In this document: positions 29,021-39,082 of the stretch, piece by piece
Position numbering within the stretch: position 1 is the first letter of the stretch
Layout of the letters: every line of letters begins with the position of its first letter
Assembly (NCBI GenBank): GCA_964019425.1
Contig: OZ025823.1
Location: 62,001-126,000, forward strand
Direction: 5' to 3'
Source of the DNA: Flectonema sp. DT1601
Taxonomy: Eukaryota; Euglenozoa; Diplonemea; Diplonemida; Diplonemidae
Length of the DNA: 64,000 bases
Program-made: the position numbers and the translations under genes
The notes under the pieces: generated by a model
The model's input: only the letters and a program-made list of their open reading frames with translations
Database searches by the model: none
What the model was told of the DNA's origin: nothing

Positions 29021-29629
29021 GAAAATGAGAACTCCAAAAGACTTATTAAAACATTCGATGATTAGGTTCATCTCAGAAAACAAAAGGATCCAAATCTTAT
29101 CCTCCCAATGCACACACGCTTTATTCACTCTTGAAATATCTGAGACTAAGTTAAAGCACGTCTAAAATCTGACGAAGGTACAACGAACATCAACATAGAA
29201 AGAACCACAAGAAGACACGCCTGTTTCTTAAGTAGAGATTGCTTGATAATACCCACTCAAGCAAATGAGAGAAGCTTGCGATTCTAATAATATAACATAC
29301 TTGTACCCTTTTAGTTTGGTACAAGTATTATATTAATCAATTTTATGCTGCCAACGCTCAACTGGAGATAGCTTCTGCAGGAATACAAAACTGAAAGATC
29401 ACGAAAGGTGTGTGAGAATACAATCACAATATTAAAGTTGCAGTAGGAGATATTTAAAACTAAGTACAAGGTGAAGAAACGTAACAGAGGGGGATAAAAA
29501 GAAATATAAAAACACCCTCACAGTAGTGATTGAATACTTTATAGGGGGTCGTATTTTCTATTGTGAATATTGATTGCTAAACTAATAAAAGTAACTAAGC
29601 ACCGTTGGAAATATTTCCACAAAGTAACT
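28234..29629. other. Intergenic, 1.4 kb
   Basis: No gene is supported. It contains a run of 30 A at 28989-29018 and a strong hairpin at 29288-29335. A plus-strand open frame at 28701-29165 runs through the poly(A) and looks spurious. The 3' end of the upstream coiled-coil gene and the leader of the kinesin gene should lie here. Confidence 0.45.
29288..29335. other. 17-bp stem-loop (inverted repeat)
   Basis: TACTTGTACC (29298-29307) pairs perfectly with GGTACAAGTA (29318-29327) around a 10-nt loop. An outer TAATATA/TATATTA arm extends it by 7 bp past a small bulge. It lies about 300 nt beyond the stop of the coiled-coil gene, so it could act in 3'-end formation. No T-run terminator follows directly. 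Confidence 0.6.
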
Positions 29630-32146
29630 TCAGCCTCTCGTCCTCCAGGAAGAACCTTTCGGGCTTCCGCACAACAGTGATCCTGATAATCGTCCTCCAC
29701 CTCTGAGCGGTGAAACTCTGTTTGGTGATGCAGATCTTCTCTTCGTACCCCCACCGTTGCCGCCATTTTGATAATACGGCGGCAGTGATGCCGTCGCCGC
29801 CCGAGGTGAGCTTGGCTGCGTTAAATTCTGATACTGCTGTGCTGTCTGAGATCTAACAGGACCGTGACTGCAGAATGAGTTTCTACTACTAAACCCTTTC
29901 GATACTCCACTTGATGTAATTGGTTTATAAGTATACATTATAGCATTAGAGTAATGAGGTCGAACAGATAATATGCTACCTCTGGTGCTGCTTTCCCATC
30001 GAACTTCTGGCACGGAGACAGCGTGCGTTACTTGTTGAATAACACTCACGGCTACTGCTGCTGCGTAGGCTGCCCGGAAGGCAGGTTCATCAGGATTGCA
30101 GGACAGTCCGAGGTTTTTACGAAGTTCATTCTGCCAATCTTCAAATTGTGTCATCCTGCGAACTGCAAATGCCGGAGTTGGGATGGGTGCAATTGGCAGC
30201 TCTTCAGGTGACATCGGTTGCTGCCCTGGTTGCAGCTCCTCCTCCTCTTCCTGACATTCACCCGCCTGACCAACTTCTTCATCGTCTTCCTCAACTCCTC
30301 TTCTTATTGATGGGCTGCCAAGTATCGGAGAGATCGAAACCACTCGAACTGTCGGACTGCCTGGTGCACGAGATGCTGGGCTGCCGGGAGAATGAGGAGA
30401 GAGAGAACTTCGTGGCATCCTTGTATGTGTTGGACTTCCGAATGGACTCGAAGGGAACAGACGCGATGTTGTCATAGAAGTTGTTGGAGTCCTGCTGCGC
30501 ATCTCACTTCCAGTCGAATCTGTGGACTCAATCCCAGAAAGGGCGCTGCATTGTTTTGTTTTCTTTTTGTGTCGTGTGATATAAATAATAAAAAGGGAAC
30601 TAATAACACACCTGCCAGCATCTTCATAACACGAAGACATCATCGAAGTTGGTGAATGTGGAGACATCGCAGAGTATGGAGAGTGAGGGGAAGCAGCAGA
30701 CTCACTGTAGCGCTTCGAGACAACGACGGCAGTGAGATGGCGACGTCGAACAGATTGAGTCCGCTGTTTCAAAGTGGTATAAATATCCTCCTCCGATACT
30801 TTAGTTTCAATCGAGTCGACTGACATCGCAAAATCAATTTTCTCCTTCCCTTCTCCGCTCTGCTTTTGTCGTGCTGCTTTTCGGTGGAGCTTCTCAAGTC
30901 GGCCTTCTAATTCGGACCACTGCCGCTGTTCCATTTTCTTAATTTCGTACCTCATCTTCTTTTCATCTTGCCTTGTGCTTTTCAGAAGCTTTGAAACTCC
31001 GTCCAGTCGCATCACATTAGAAGCTCTCCTTCGCATGAGTCGCTGCCACTCGTTGTCTTCTTCTGTAGACAGTAACAGTCTAGCGGGCTGCTCTTCTTTT
31101 TCAAATTTCTCAAGGAGCGAGAAAACAACTTCCTTTCTTTCGCGCTCACTTCTGCGGAGTCCCGTGAGATCGCTGTCATAAGTCTCGCGAACATCTGCGA
31201 GTCCAATTCTGTACTCTCCTTCAACAATACGACGCTGATTTGTCTCTTCATTCTCAACGTGTCCGAGAATAACGAGAATCTTCTTCATACGTTCAGCTTT
31301 CTCAGCTTCTCGTATCTCTCGAAGGTTAGAAGCGATGGCATCAACTCGACTCTCTGGCATCGTATAAGGATCTTCATCGGCTCCCCAGTTTCCTTCCCAC
31401 CAGTCGGGTTCATCATCGCGACCCATCATTTCCCATTTCTTTACTTCTCGAGCAACATCTTCAGCTACTCGCCGCTTCATTGATAGTCGTCGCATCCCCA
31501 TTCGATGAGCATTAGCTGTCGCTTCTTTGTCGGCAGCCATTTTCTCCTTCACTGCTTTTTCTTTTTCAGCAGCAAGACGCTCTTCCTCTTCTCTCTTCTT
31601 CTCTTCAGCAGCTAAACGTTCTTTACGCTCCCGTTCATGACGAGTGACTTCGTCCTCAACGGTGTGATCCTCAACATCTTCCTGAGTCAGTCCGATAAAA
31701 CTGCAAACAGTGGCAGGCAGCTTCTTCTCCGCTGCATATGTCGCGAGATCATCTCCGTCACCGTCGGTGACAGGAAGCGGAAGAATTTCCTCTGCGAATA
31801 CTTCGAGTAGAGTTTCTATCTTCTCAGACGGAATAGTTTGCAATAAAACTTCAATCTCGTCACTTTCAACAACAAGACAACCGTTTTCTTTGTAATAAAT
31901 CAAATCAATGACACACGCGCACTCCATTCGCTGCAGGACTTCATTTCCCTGCTCATCAGTTAAGTAAATCCCCTGATCAGTTAAAGCCATACTTCCTTCT
32001 ATCATTTTATCTATTCCTTCATAATAAAAGTTCGCTTCACATGAGAAGTGGAGGGTATCGTCTCCTTCGTCAGCTGCCGTGGCAGCAAACGAAGAAGTCT
32101 TCCACTCCAAGTGGTCATTCTCAACGTTGCTGCACTCAAGCGACAT
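29630..32146 (-). CDS. Coiled-coil protein with PH-like N-terminus and SP-rich tail
   Basis: I do not recognise a named family. From ATG 32146 the model gives about 816 residues after removal of a 66-nt stop-free intron (30611-30546, GTGTGT...TGCAG). Residues about 15-135 look like a PH or myosin-TH1-like beta domain (GSMALTDQGIYLTDEQG pattern). A long charged coiled coil follows (about 170-450), rich in Glu, Lys and Arg, with a DDEPDWWEGNWG insert. The last 350 residues are low complexity with many SP sites (SPHSP, GSPT), possible targets of proline-directed kinases, plus a short helical segment with FEDWQNELRKNLGL. An acceptor TTTCTCTAAAG ends at 32156, 10 nt before the ATG. A nearer ATG in another frame lies in that leader. 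Confidence 0.7.
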   Translation of the reverse strand: MSLECSNVENDHLEWKTSSFAATAADEGDDTLHFSCEANFYYEGIDKMIEGSMALTDQGIYLTDEQGNEVLQRMECACVIDLIYYKENGCLVVESDEIEVLLQTIPSEKIETLLEVFAEEILPLPVTDGDGDDLATYAAEKKLPATVCSFIGLTQEDVEDHTVEDEVTRHERERKERLAAEEKKREEEERLAAEKEKAVKEKMAADKEATANAHRMGMRRLSMKRRVAEDVAREVKKWEMMGRDDEPDWWEGNWGADEDPYTMPESRVDAIASNLREIREAEKAERMKKILVILGHVENEETNQRRIVEGEYRIGLADVRETYDSDLTGLRRSERERKEVVFSLLEKFEKEEQPARLLLSTEEDNEWQRLMRRRASNVMRLDGVSKLLKSTRQDEKKMRYEIKKMEQRQWSELEGRLEKLHRKAARQKQSGEGKEKIDFAMSVDSIETKVSEEDIYTTLKQRTQSVRRRHLTAVVVSKRYSESAASPHSPYSAMSPHSPTSMMSSCYEDAGRCVISSLFIIYITRHKKKTKQCSALSGIESTDSTGSEMRSRTPTTSMTTSRLFPSSPFGSPTHTRMPRSSLSPHSPGSPASRAPGSPTVRVVSISPILGSPSIRRGVEEDDEEVGQAGECQEEEEELQPGQQPMSPEELPIAPIPTPAFAVRRMTQFEDWQNELRKNLGLSCNPDEPAFRAAYAAAVAVSVIQQVTHAVSVPEVRWESSTRGSILSVRPHYSNAIMYTYKPITSSGVSKGFSSRNSFCSHGPVRSQTAQQYQNLTQPSSPRAATASLPPYYQNGGNGGGTKRRSASPNRVSPLRGGGRLSGSLLCGSPKGSSWRTRG

Positions 32147-32459
32147 GTCATGACGCTTTAGAGAAATAAAGATAAAAAGATTGATTCTTAAATCTGTTAA
32201 CACTCTTGTTAGAAAAACAATCCCAACATCAACTTGTTCCTGAAAAGAAGATCAAATATTAAATTATAACTTACTTTATACAAATACTCAGAACGGAGGA
32301 TCGCTATGCGACGTTCCCAATAAGTTGCACAGATGCTGAGGCAGCAGAACATCTGATTTCTGTGACTTTAATAAATATGACGATTGATGAATACGTCAAT
32401 TCTGAACTCTAAAACTCCAATCAGAAGATTCTTATCATTTAAGGTGATTATGTAGTCAA

Positions 32460-34001
32460 CTAAGTGAGCGCCGGTTCGTTCAACCAAACAACAGCCCAGG
32501 CTTCAGCTAAAGTTCGATTGTTCTCCACGCGATGTCTCCGCTGTTGCGATGGCTCGATAGTTTTTGAGAATTCCCTTTCGAGACGGAGAAGACTCGAACT
32601 CTTTCTGAAAAAGTATTTTTTTTTCAAAAACTCTCTAAAGTTTGGAGCATACGGAAGGACGTCTATTTTATAATGTGAAAGTGAAACAATGAGGCGATAG
32701 AAGTATATCGTATCAGAAGATGTCCAACGTGATTCTGTTCTAATTATTACTTCCAACGAGCGAATGAGTCGAACATTTGATGGAGTGTGAAGCTGACTTT
32801 TCATACAATAAACGAAGTCAATTCGATCTTTTTGATTAAAGTTACGAAACCACCCAACTGGGTCAAGGTAAGCAGCCTGCAACACATCCATTAAAAACTT
32901 TTTATTTATAAAATTAATTGGAATCATCGCCTTACTACATAATTCCGATACAATTATAAAGCATCTGACACAGTTAGAAGCCGACAATGTTGTCGAATCC
33001 AACAAGGGAGCTATTCGACTGTTGTATAATGGAATTATAATATCTAGTGATTTGACTGACTGCAAACTGAGAGTACTCGTTAGCTTAATAACACAGTCTG
33101 TAGTGGCATGCTGATCAATCCAACTAATTAGTCTCCCAATGTGAGTAAAACAGAATGATTTTATTGTAAACAACAACGGAATGAGAGCAGCGATAATATG
33201 TTGTGATTCATAAGCTGCAGGGGTTTTTCCGTATTTTTCAAATCCTTCAGTAATTCGATTAGTCGCTAGCATGTTCTTTTCAACCATTGCTTTATGCACT
33301 ATGAGTTGTCTTCCTAAACACAATTCCCAAGGTCTGATATTGTGTAAAATAACATCTGGATCAACATCCTTGACACCACTAATAATGTATCCATTAAATA
33401 ATGAAACATATAATCGTTGTGACTCGATAGGTGATTTAGGCATCCCTTCAACATGCTTTCCTAATGATATGAGATGACCAACGTGTCGTACATGAGCACA
33501 TGCAGTTATTAGGTGTTCAAGATCGTCTGCACTCCATCCAGGTTTACGTTTTGTTTTCTTAATTAAGAAATGCTCGTATGACAGTCCAACTAACTTCTTA
33601 AACATAATATTTGTAGACAGAGAAAGTTGACAAAATCTTGTCAGAACAGAAGGGAAGGCCTTCCGGTAGATGTCAGCGATTCCGTTTCGAAGTATTAATT
33701 TAGCTGCTCTGCCGTACTGCAGTTGGACATCTTGAACTTCTTTTGTTGACTTCGATACTCTCGTAAGACTCTTGTCGAAGATAAATAAAAGAGTTTTGAC
33801 GATTAAGGTAAACGAAAACATTTTCATTTGACCCTCCGTCAGCATAACTGCGACAGTCTGCTTGTTGATCATCGCTGGTTGTCTTTCTGATTCAAGAATC
33901 TCATTGAAGACCCTTAAGTGTTTGTTTTCCCAACGGATTTCTTGCAGCAGCCAATGAAGTTTTCGCAGGGTCTTCCCCCGCAACAGTGATCCTATTGTCA
34001 T
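32460..34001 (-). CDS. Hypothetical helical protein, possibly mitochondrial
   Basis: A single exon encodes 513 residues from ATG 34001. I do not recognise it. The N-terminus (MTIGSLLRGKTLRKLHWLLQ) is basic, amphipathic and free of acidic residues for the first 20, as expected for a mitochondrial presequence. The body is nearly all helical with Leu/Ile-rich segments of about 35-40 residues, which would suit an alpha-solenoid such as those of mitochondrial RNA-processing factors; this is an inference from composition. The gene is 177 nt from the glycosyltransferase stop. A TTGTTCTTCAG acceptor ends at 34113, after which a 23-codon upstream reading frame precedes the main start, possibly lowering translation. 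Confidence 0.65.
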   Translation of the reverse strand: MTIGSLLRGKTLRKLHWLLQEIRWENKHLRVFNEILESERQPAMINKQTVAVMLTEGQMKMFSFTLIVKTLLFIFDKSLTRVSKSTKEVQDVQLQYGRAAKLILRNGIADIYRKAFPSVLTRFCQLSLSTNIMFKKLVGLSYEHFLIKKTKRKPGWSADDLEHLITACAHVRHVGHLISLGKHVEGMPKSPIESQRLYVSLFNGYIISGVKDVDPDVILHNIRPWELCLGRQLIVHKAMVEKNMLATNRITEGFEKYGKTPAAYESQHIIAALIPLLFTIKSFCFTHIGRLISWIDQHATTDCVIKLTSTLSLQSVKSLDIIIPLYNSRIAPLLDSTTLSASNCVRCFIIVSELCSKAMIPINFINKKFLMDVLQAAYLDPVGWFRNFNQKDRIDFVYCMKSQLHTPSNVRLIRSLEVIIRTESRWTSSDTIYFYRLIVSLSHYKIDVLPYAPNFREFLKKKYFFRKSSSLLRLEREFSKTIEPSQQRRHRVENNRTLAEAWAVVWLNEPALT

Positions 34002-34177
34002 ACTTCATGGATGCTGACAAAACTTAAATATTAAACAGGGAACTCAACAAAATAAGAAATACGGTCAGTGCCAACAAGACAAGAAAGTAATGAATACAAC
34101 ATGGTGTGTGTGCTGAAGAACAAAGAATTTATAATCTAAAAAGGTTCTAAACAATAATCTTTTACAGGAGTTGGTAT

Positions 34178-35371
34178 TTAAGTCGATTTCGTTACCTTCA
34201 CAGCGGTAGTTCGAAGTATGTTTAACAGAAGACTTGCATTTTCATGTTCCCCGTGCGAGAGAGCCTTCATTCTCCCAGCATTCTGAACTTCGTTATATAA
34301 CTCGTCATCAATTGAGATAATCATTTCCGCTACCTTCTCCGGATTTGACATGTCGGAGGCAAACACCTCGCTGTTGGTATCCAAAAGATCAGCTGCTCCG
34401 ATATTCTTATTGTGTATAACTGAAGGGCAGGCTGCTGCAGCTGATTCGATAATAGTCATCCCGTAGGCTTCATTGAGAGCTGGATGGATATTTAAATAAC
34501 TTTCCCTCATAATCTCGAACAGTTTAGAAGGAGAAACGAAGTCTGAAACAACACAATCAAAACACACATCTCGAAGTCTGTTTTCAATGCGAGTTCGATA
34601 CTCTTCAGATGATGAGGCTCCAATCAGGTACGGAATCAGATTCTTCCTTTTTAGGAAACCATTTTCCTTTAGAATGCGAACAACATCAACATAAGTGTCG
34701 ACATTCTTCTCTTCAATAATACGAACACAGCAGAGGAGATAGCGGGGCTTTCTGCTGCAGTCTGTCATCAGAGCTAACTTCTTAATTTCTTGTCGAAGGC
34801 CTGGAAGCAGAATTGAAATTCTGCTCCGCCTTTGCTCCTCTTCACTCAAAATAGAACTCAGGGCCAGTCTGTCTGAATTACACAAACAGATAGTCTGCTG
34901 AGTTGTGACGATAGCTCGTCGTTCAACTGTTTTGTACCATTCCTTGTCTTCTTCTGAGTTGTTTGAATTCATATAAAAGACTCTATAGTTGTAATAAACT
35001 TGTTTTAGATCTTTTGATTGAAGTTTCTGAAGAAGCTTTTCAATTGCAAGTGACGACTCCCAGTCGACACCAACTACGATATTCGGGGAAAACGATTTTA
35101 GCACCGCCGGAGGATCTGATGTTTCGATAGCATTCGACCACTCTTGCCAGGCGCTGTCTCTTCCGTGTTGCATCCAACTGCTGACTTCATAACAAATTGT
35201 CTGGTCTGAGATCTCAGATGATCCTTTCGGACCTCCGCAAACGACCAGTACTTCAGCTCCCAGTTCTCGCATTCCTCTCACAAAACTCATCGACGCAGTT
35301 CCATTGCCGCTAAACTGGGCCGCGTGATATTCGAAAGTGACGTACAACACTCGTAACCTTTCAATTCCCAT
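34178..35371 (-). CDS. GT4-family glycosyltransferase
   Basis: GT-B fold enzymes of this family transfer sugars from nucleotide donors. The 397-residue protein from ATG 35371 opens with RLRVLYVTFEYHAAQFSGNG, the usual GT4 N-terminal strand with a glycine-rich loop. The C-terminal half has the donor-binding pattern: NIHPALNEAYGMTIIESAAA followed by CPSVIHN and GAADLL. LLPG and RIIEEKNVDT match the interdomain hinge region. There is no signal peptide or membrane helix, so it is probably cytosolic. Acceptor and donor sugars cannot be told. It sits between the helical protein and the 904-residue protein. A CTCACAG acceptor ends at 35429, 58 nt upstream of the ATG. Confidence 0.8.
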   Translation of the reverse strand: MGIERLRVLYVTFEYHAAQFSGNGTASMSFVRGMRELGAEVLVVCGGPKGSSEISDQTICYEVSSWMQHGRDSAWQEWSNAIETSDPPAVLKSFSPNIVVGVDWESSLAIEKLLQKLQSKDLKQVYYNYRVFYMNSNNSEEDKEWYKTVERRAIVTTQQTICLCNSDRLALSSILSEEEQRRSRISILLPGLRQEIKKLALMTDCSRKPRYLLCCVRIIEEKNVDTYVDVVRILKENGFLKRKNLIPYLIGASSSEEYRTRIENRLRDVCFDCVVSDFVSPSKLFEIMRESYLNIHPALNEAYGMTIIESAAAACPSVIHNKNIGAADLLDTNSEVFASDMSNPEKVAEMIISIDDELYNEVQNAGRMKALSHGEHENASLLLNILRTTAVKVTKST

Positions 35372-35567
35372 CACTAAAAGGTTGAGCTGACGATTCACTC
35401 CCGTCACTCAAGTACTCGAGTGTGTCACCTGTGAGAAGATCTGATGATTATGAATAAACTGAAATCTAAATAACTAACAAGAGAGCAATTCTAACAAAAC
35501 AAAAGTTAACAAAAACGAACAACTGAGGAGCCAAAAGTAGAGTGCATTGACCGCGAGAAGGCAGTGG

Positions 35568-35588
35568 CACAACTGGTAGCCAGTTGTG
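35568..35588. other. Perfect 9-bp palindrome
   Basis: CACAACTGG, a 3-nt spacer TAG, then CCAGTTGTG form a perfect inverted repeat in the gap between the glycosyltransferase and the 904-residue gene. It could be a dyad binding site or an RNA hairpin near the 3' end of the 904-residue gene. Nothing else is recognised in the gap 35372-35751. Confidence 0.5.
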
Positions 35589-35751
35589 ACATAAAACTAA
35601 TTAGTTTGATTCTTCGTGAATGGGTTCGGTCAAATTTCCGAACTAAGATACAGGTAAAAGATACTATAGCAGTCTAAAGATAATAACAAATAAAAACTTT
35701 GTGGGATGCATAATAAACAGATTAACAAAACACGTGAGGCTTTCCAACAAA

Positions 35752-38686
35752 CTACATCCCTCCTCGTAATATTAATGGAGGTTTCCTTTGTGGTTGAGGA
35801 GAAGATGACCCACTTCTACCCGACATGAGACCCATCGCAGCATGTGCAGCATCGAGTTGTGTTTGGAGATTTGATACAGCACGATCCTTGTCGTTGAGCT
35901 GAATTCGAAGAGAGGAAATATATTTCTCCCGTTCAACAATATCTCGCTGCTGCTCACCCATCACAACCTGCAGCTCAGCAGTTCGAATAGGAGCTTCGAG
36001 TTCCTTTTTCTGAAGCCGATTTAGAGTTCGTTGCATTTCCATCACATCCACCTCCGTCTCTGGAGGAGGTACTAACGGAGGTGACCCGTTCTCATCGCGG
36101 TGATGTTTTAATTGTTGATTTAATTGTGAGATCCGCTTTTCGAGGCCGCTGGGACATATCTCACGACTCCATTGTAAGGCATCCTTCTCAATATTTAATA
36201 TCATACTTCCTAACAGTGTAGTTAGTCTTCCTTCTTGTTGTGTTGCTAACGTTGTTGAAATTTGTGTTATCGCGTCACGAGTTCTGCTTATCTGGCGCTG
36301 AGCTATTTCGAGTGACTTCTCGTTGAGTTGGTGGAGTTCAGTTGTTATACTCATTCCAACATCATCTCTAGTTGATTCTCTGTCTCGGAGGAATTCAAGT
36401 TGTCGGGATAATGAATTAACTTTTATTCTTTCTTCATCATACTTCTGCTGTAAAGAAATCATCGCTGAATTCTCATCCACGCTTGCTACTTCTTCTGCTT
36501 GTGAAATAGAAAACGGAGAACCTCCCCTCTGCGGCTGTAGTTGCTGTTGCTCGCGAAGTATCCGCATTGAAGTCTCCAAAGCAGCCACGCGATCCTTTTC
36601 ATTCTGAAGTTGCAGCCAAGCCTTTTCATTTTCAACTTGCTGCATTTCAACAATTTTCTGAAATTTCAGACATCGCTGGCAGTCGGATTCATTGAGTGAT
36701 TGCAACAGTGGTTGTAATAGTTGGCTCACAGAGACGCCTAGCTGAGGACTAGAAACAGGAGATCCAGCAGCTGGTGATGGGGAGCGTTGTATATGACGAG
36801 GAGCTGCCTGTGCAGGAGGAGAAGATGCTGGCTGCGAGACTTGCTGTGTTGGCTGTGCAGCGCTGTCGGATTTGGGAGGCGTTATCTGAATGACTACTTG
36901 CGGGTCAGCAGACCATCCATTTAGTCGAACGTGCCAACTCGGCATCTCATGAGGATATCGACCATCGTGAACATCTGAAGACATCATCTGGTTGATATTA
37001 ATTAAAAAACAGAAGATTATTTAATCACAAGTACAACCTCCTAAAAATAACCACAAATAGATACTAAACAAGTAAAGATGAAAGACATACCCATCCTCTA
37101 CTCTTTTCCATCACTTGGAGGGTACCCACCAACCACTTGTCCTTAGCACCGCAGTAGAGTACCTTGTCGCTGGTCGACTGTTTCCAAAATGGAAGCGAAC
37201 GGTGTGGTGATGATGACAACAAGAACTCTCCACGAACTTCCTTCAAATTTGGAGACGTAACAGTCAGAGACTGCGGTGCATCATTATCCGGCATCTTGAT
37301 GGACGTTACCTGTTTTATGGGATGGGATGTTTAAATGTTGAAAAAAACCTTCCAAAAAGAAAGAAAACTCTCACAAGACGTGTAAATATCACAAAAGTGA
37401 AATACTAAATAAATGATTCGACAAACCTTCTTCGTTGGATTTACAGCGAAGATGGGAGGACGGCTAGACTGACGAGACAGCCATGATCGAGAACCAGAAG
37501 TAACTGACATAACTTCTGATGGTGTCGAGCGAGGAAGCGAGGAAGTTGTAATTTCTGTTCCCAGGGATCTCGTTGGAGAAGTTGGAACAGCGCCAACAGA
37601 GTTTTCTGTTTCGCTGTCAGCTTCATTCGGATATTCCACAGAATCTAATTCAGTTAAATTAGTTTGTACTTCTCCTTCAATCGGAATTATGTCACGCGAT
37701 CCGTTCTTCAGAACTTCCAACTCACAAATATCTAAACAAGGTTTCAATGTTGGTACCAACTCTCTCGGATACCAACTATTCCTCCAAAATGGAAATAAGA
37801 GCGGCCACTTTTGATCACGAGATTCAAAGGCTGGTTTTGCTGATTCGGGTTCAATAGAATGAAATAAATCTTCCAGAGGAGTCTTTGATGATGAACAGAG
37901 TTCAACGTACTCATCAAGTCTTGAGAGAGGAACATCACGAAAATAAAGATATTCCGTCAGAGCTGGTTTGATATCCCAGGCTACTGGATGCTCCGTTGAC
38001 CAGGTTGCTGCTTTTGCGTAACTTTCTTTCTCATATGCTCGTCGTAGCGCACATGGTAAAACAATGTTAAGAGAATTGACATCAACTTGTGTCTTTGATA
38101 GCGCATCGCTAATAATAGAATCGACTTTGTGAAGACTCGACGGGTTCCTCTTTCGCAAATATCGAACAACCCATCTCCTAACACTGCTGATCTTTGAAGT
38201 ATACTTGTCATTTAATCTTTTTATTATAACTTGTTCGTTGTCTTTGTAGTCATCGAATGAAGTAATAAACTCAGGTAGGTCTGATCTCACCATGGATGCA
38301 GCCTCTGGTGTTTCATATTTATTTATAATAGAAATCATTAAGAGATAGTTACTAAATACTGATGTGTGTAGTTTCTCGTCGAAGTCTTGGAAGAATACAG
38401 TGAAACGTCCGGCCTGTCCTTGTCCGTCGCTTTCGTTTAAGAGATCCCCATTTTCTTTTATCCATTGGTGAAGCATAGTGTCAGTGTGTCCACTTAGATC
38501 ATTTCTGTAAGTGTTTATAAAATAAGAAAGAGAATCTCTTGCCTCAATCCATCCTCTTGACTGCGGATTATCAAAAACAAGTGCAACTTTTCCAGCAGAC
38601 TTTTCCAAAACAACTTCCACCTGATCCAAATGTTCGGGTGAGAACACTTTAAGGTAAGCTATTAATTTATCTCTTTCGTCTTTCAT
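35752..38686 (-). CDS. 904-residue protein with degenerate YNPxKL-type repeats and coiled coils, three exons
   Basis: Two apparently separate frames and a short one join in phase: exon 38686-37427, 117-nt intron (donor GTTTGT, acceptor AAAACAG), exon 37309-37091, 103-nt intron (GTATGT...ACCAG), exon 36987-35752. Function is unknown. The N-terminal 230 residues contain about three degenerate copies of the repeat seen in the 21.9-23.6 kb gene (YLKVFSPEHLDQVEVVL; YLRKRNPSSLHKVDSII; NEQVIIKRLNDKY). A Trp-rich segment spans exons 2 and 3 (YCGAKDKWLVG, then PSWHVRLNGWSADPQVVIQI), resembling a beta-sandwich. A Pro/Gln/Ala linker and two coiled coils follow. The ATG of exon 2 could instead start an independent gene, since the same AAAACAG can serve as a trans-splice acceptor. 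Phase-zero joining favours fusion. Confidence 0.65.
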
Positions 38687-39082
38687 TTTATTAGTACTTT
38701 GTCAGCTGTTTTTTTATAAAGAAATTTAACACACAAGATGTCTTATTAAGGATCACATCAATCTACTTTCATTACCCAAAACCATTTGATGCTGTTCATT
38801 CTTATTGAAATATAAATCAGATACACATACACACACTCTCCTTAATATTTATTATGCCATCTAATAGCTTGTCAATTGATAACTAAAGTAATTAAAGTAT
38901 CTGTCGGATGATTATTTGTAATCGAGTCGGAATAGTTTCTCTCTTTGGAGAGAAAACATTTTTTTTTTTCTTTTTTTTAAATAAAATAAAAGAATCAAAT
39001 AATTCCAACTCCCCTCAATAACTGTCGATGTTGTTTCCTTACAAGGTGACATAATTAGGTCAACTCGAGAGGTTACATAAAG
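38687..39082. other. Intergenic, nothing recognised
   Basis: This AT-rich gap holds short T runs near 38960-38980 on the plus strand and no coding frame. It should carry the 3' end of the methyltransferase gene and the leader of the 904-residue gene. Confidence 0.35.

Noticed and set aside
28701-29165. Plus-strand 154-codon frame
   Set aside because: It passes through a 30-nt A run and has no domain or coding bias.
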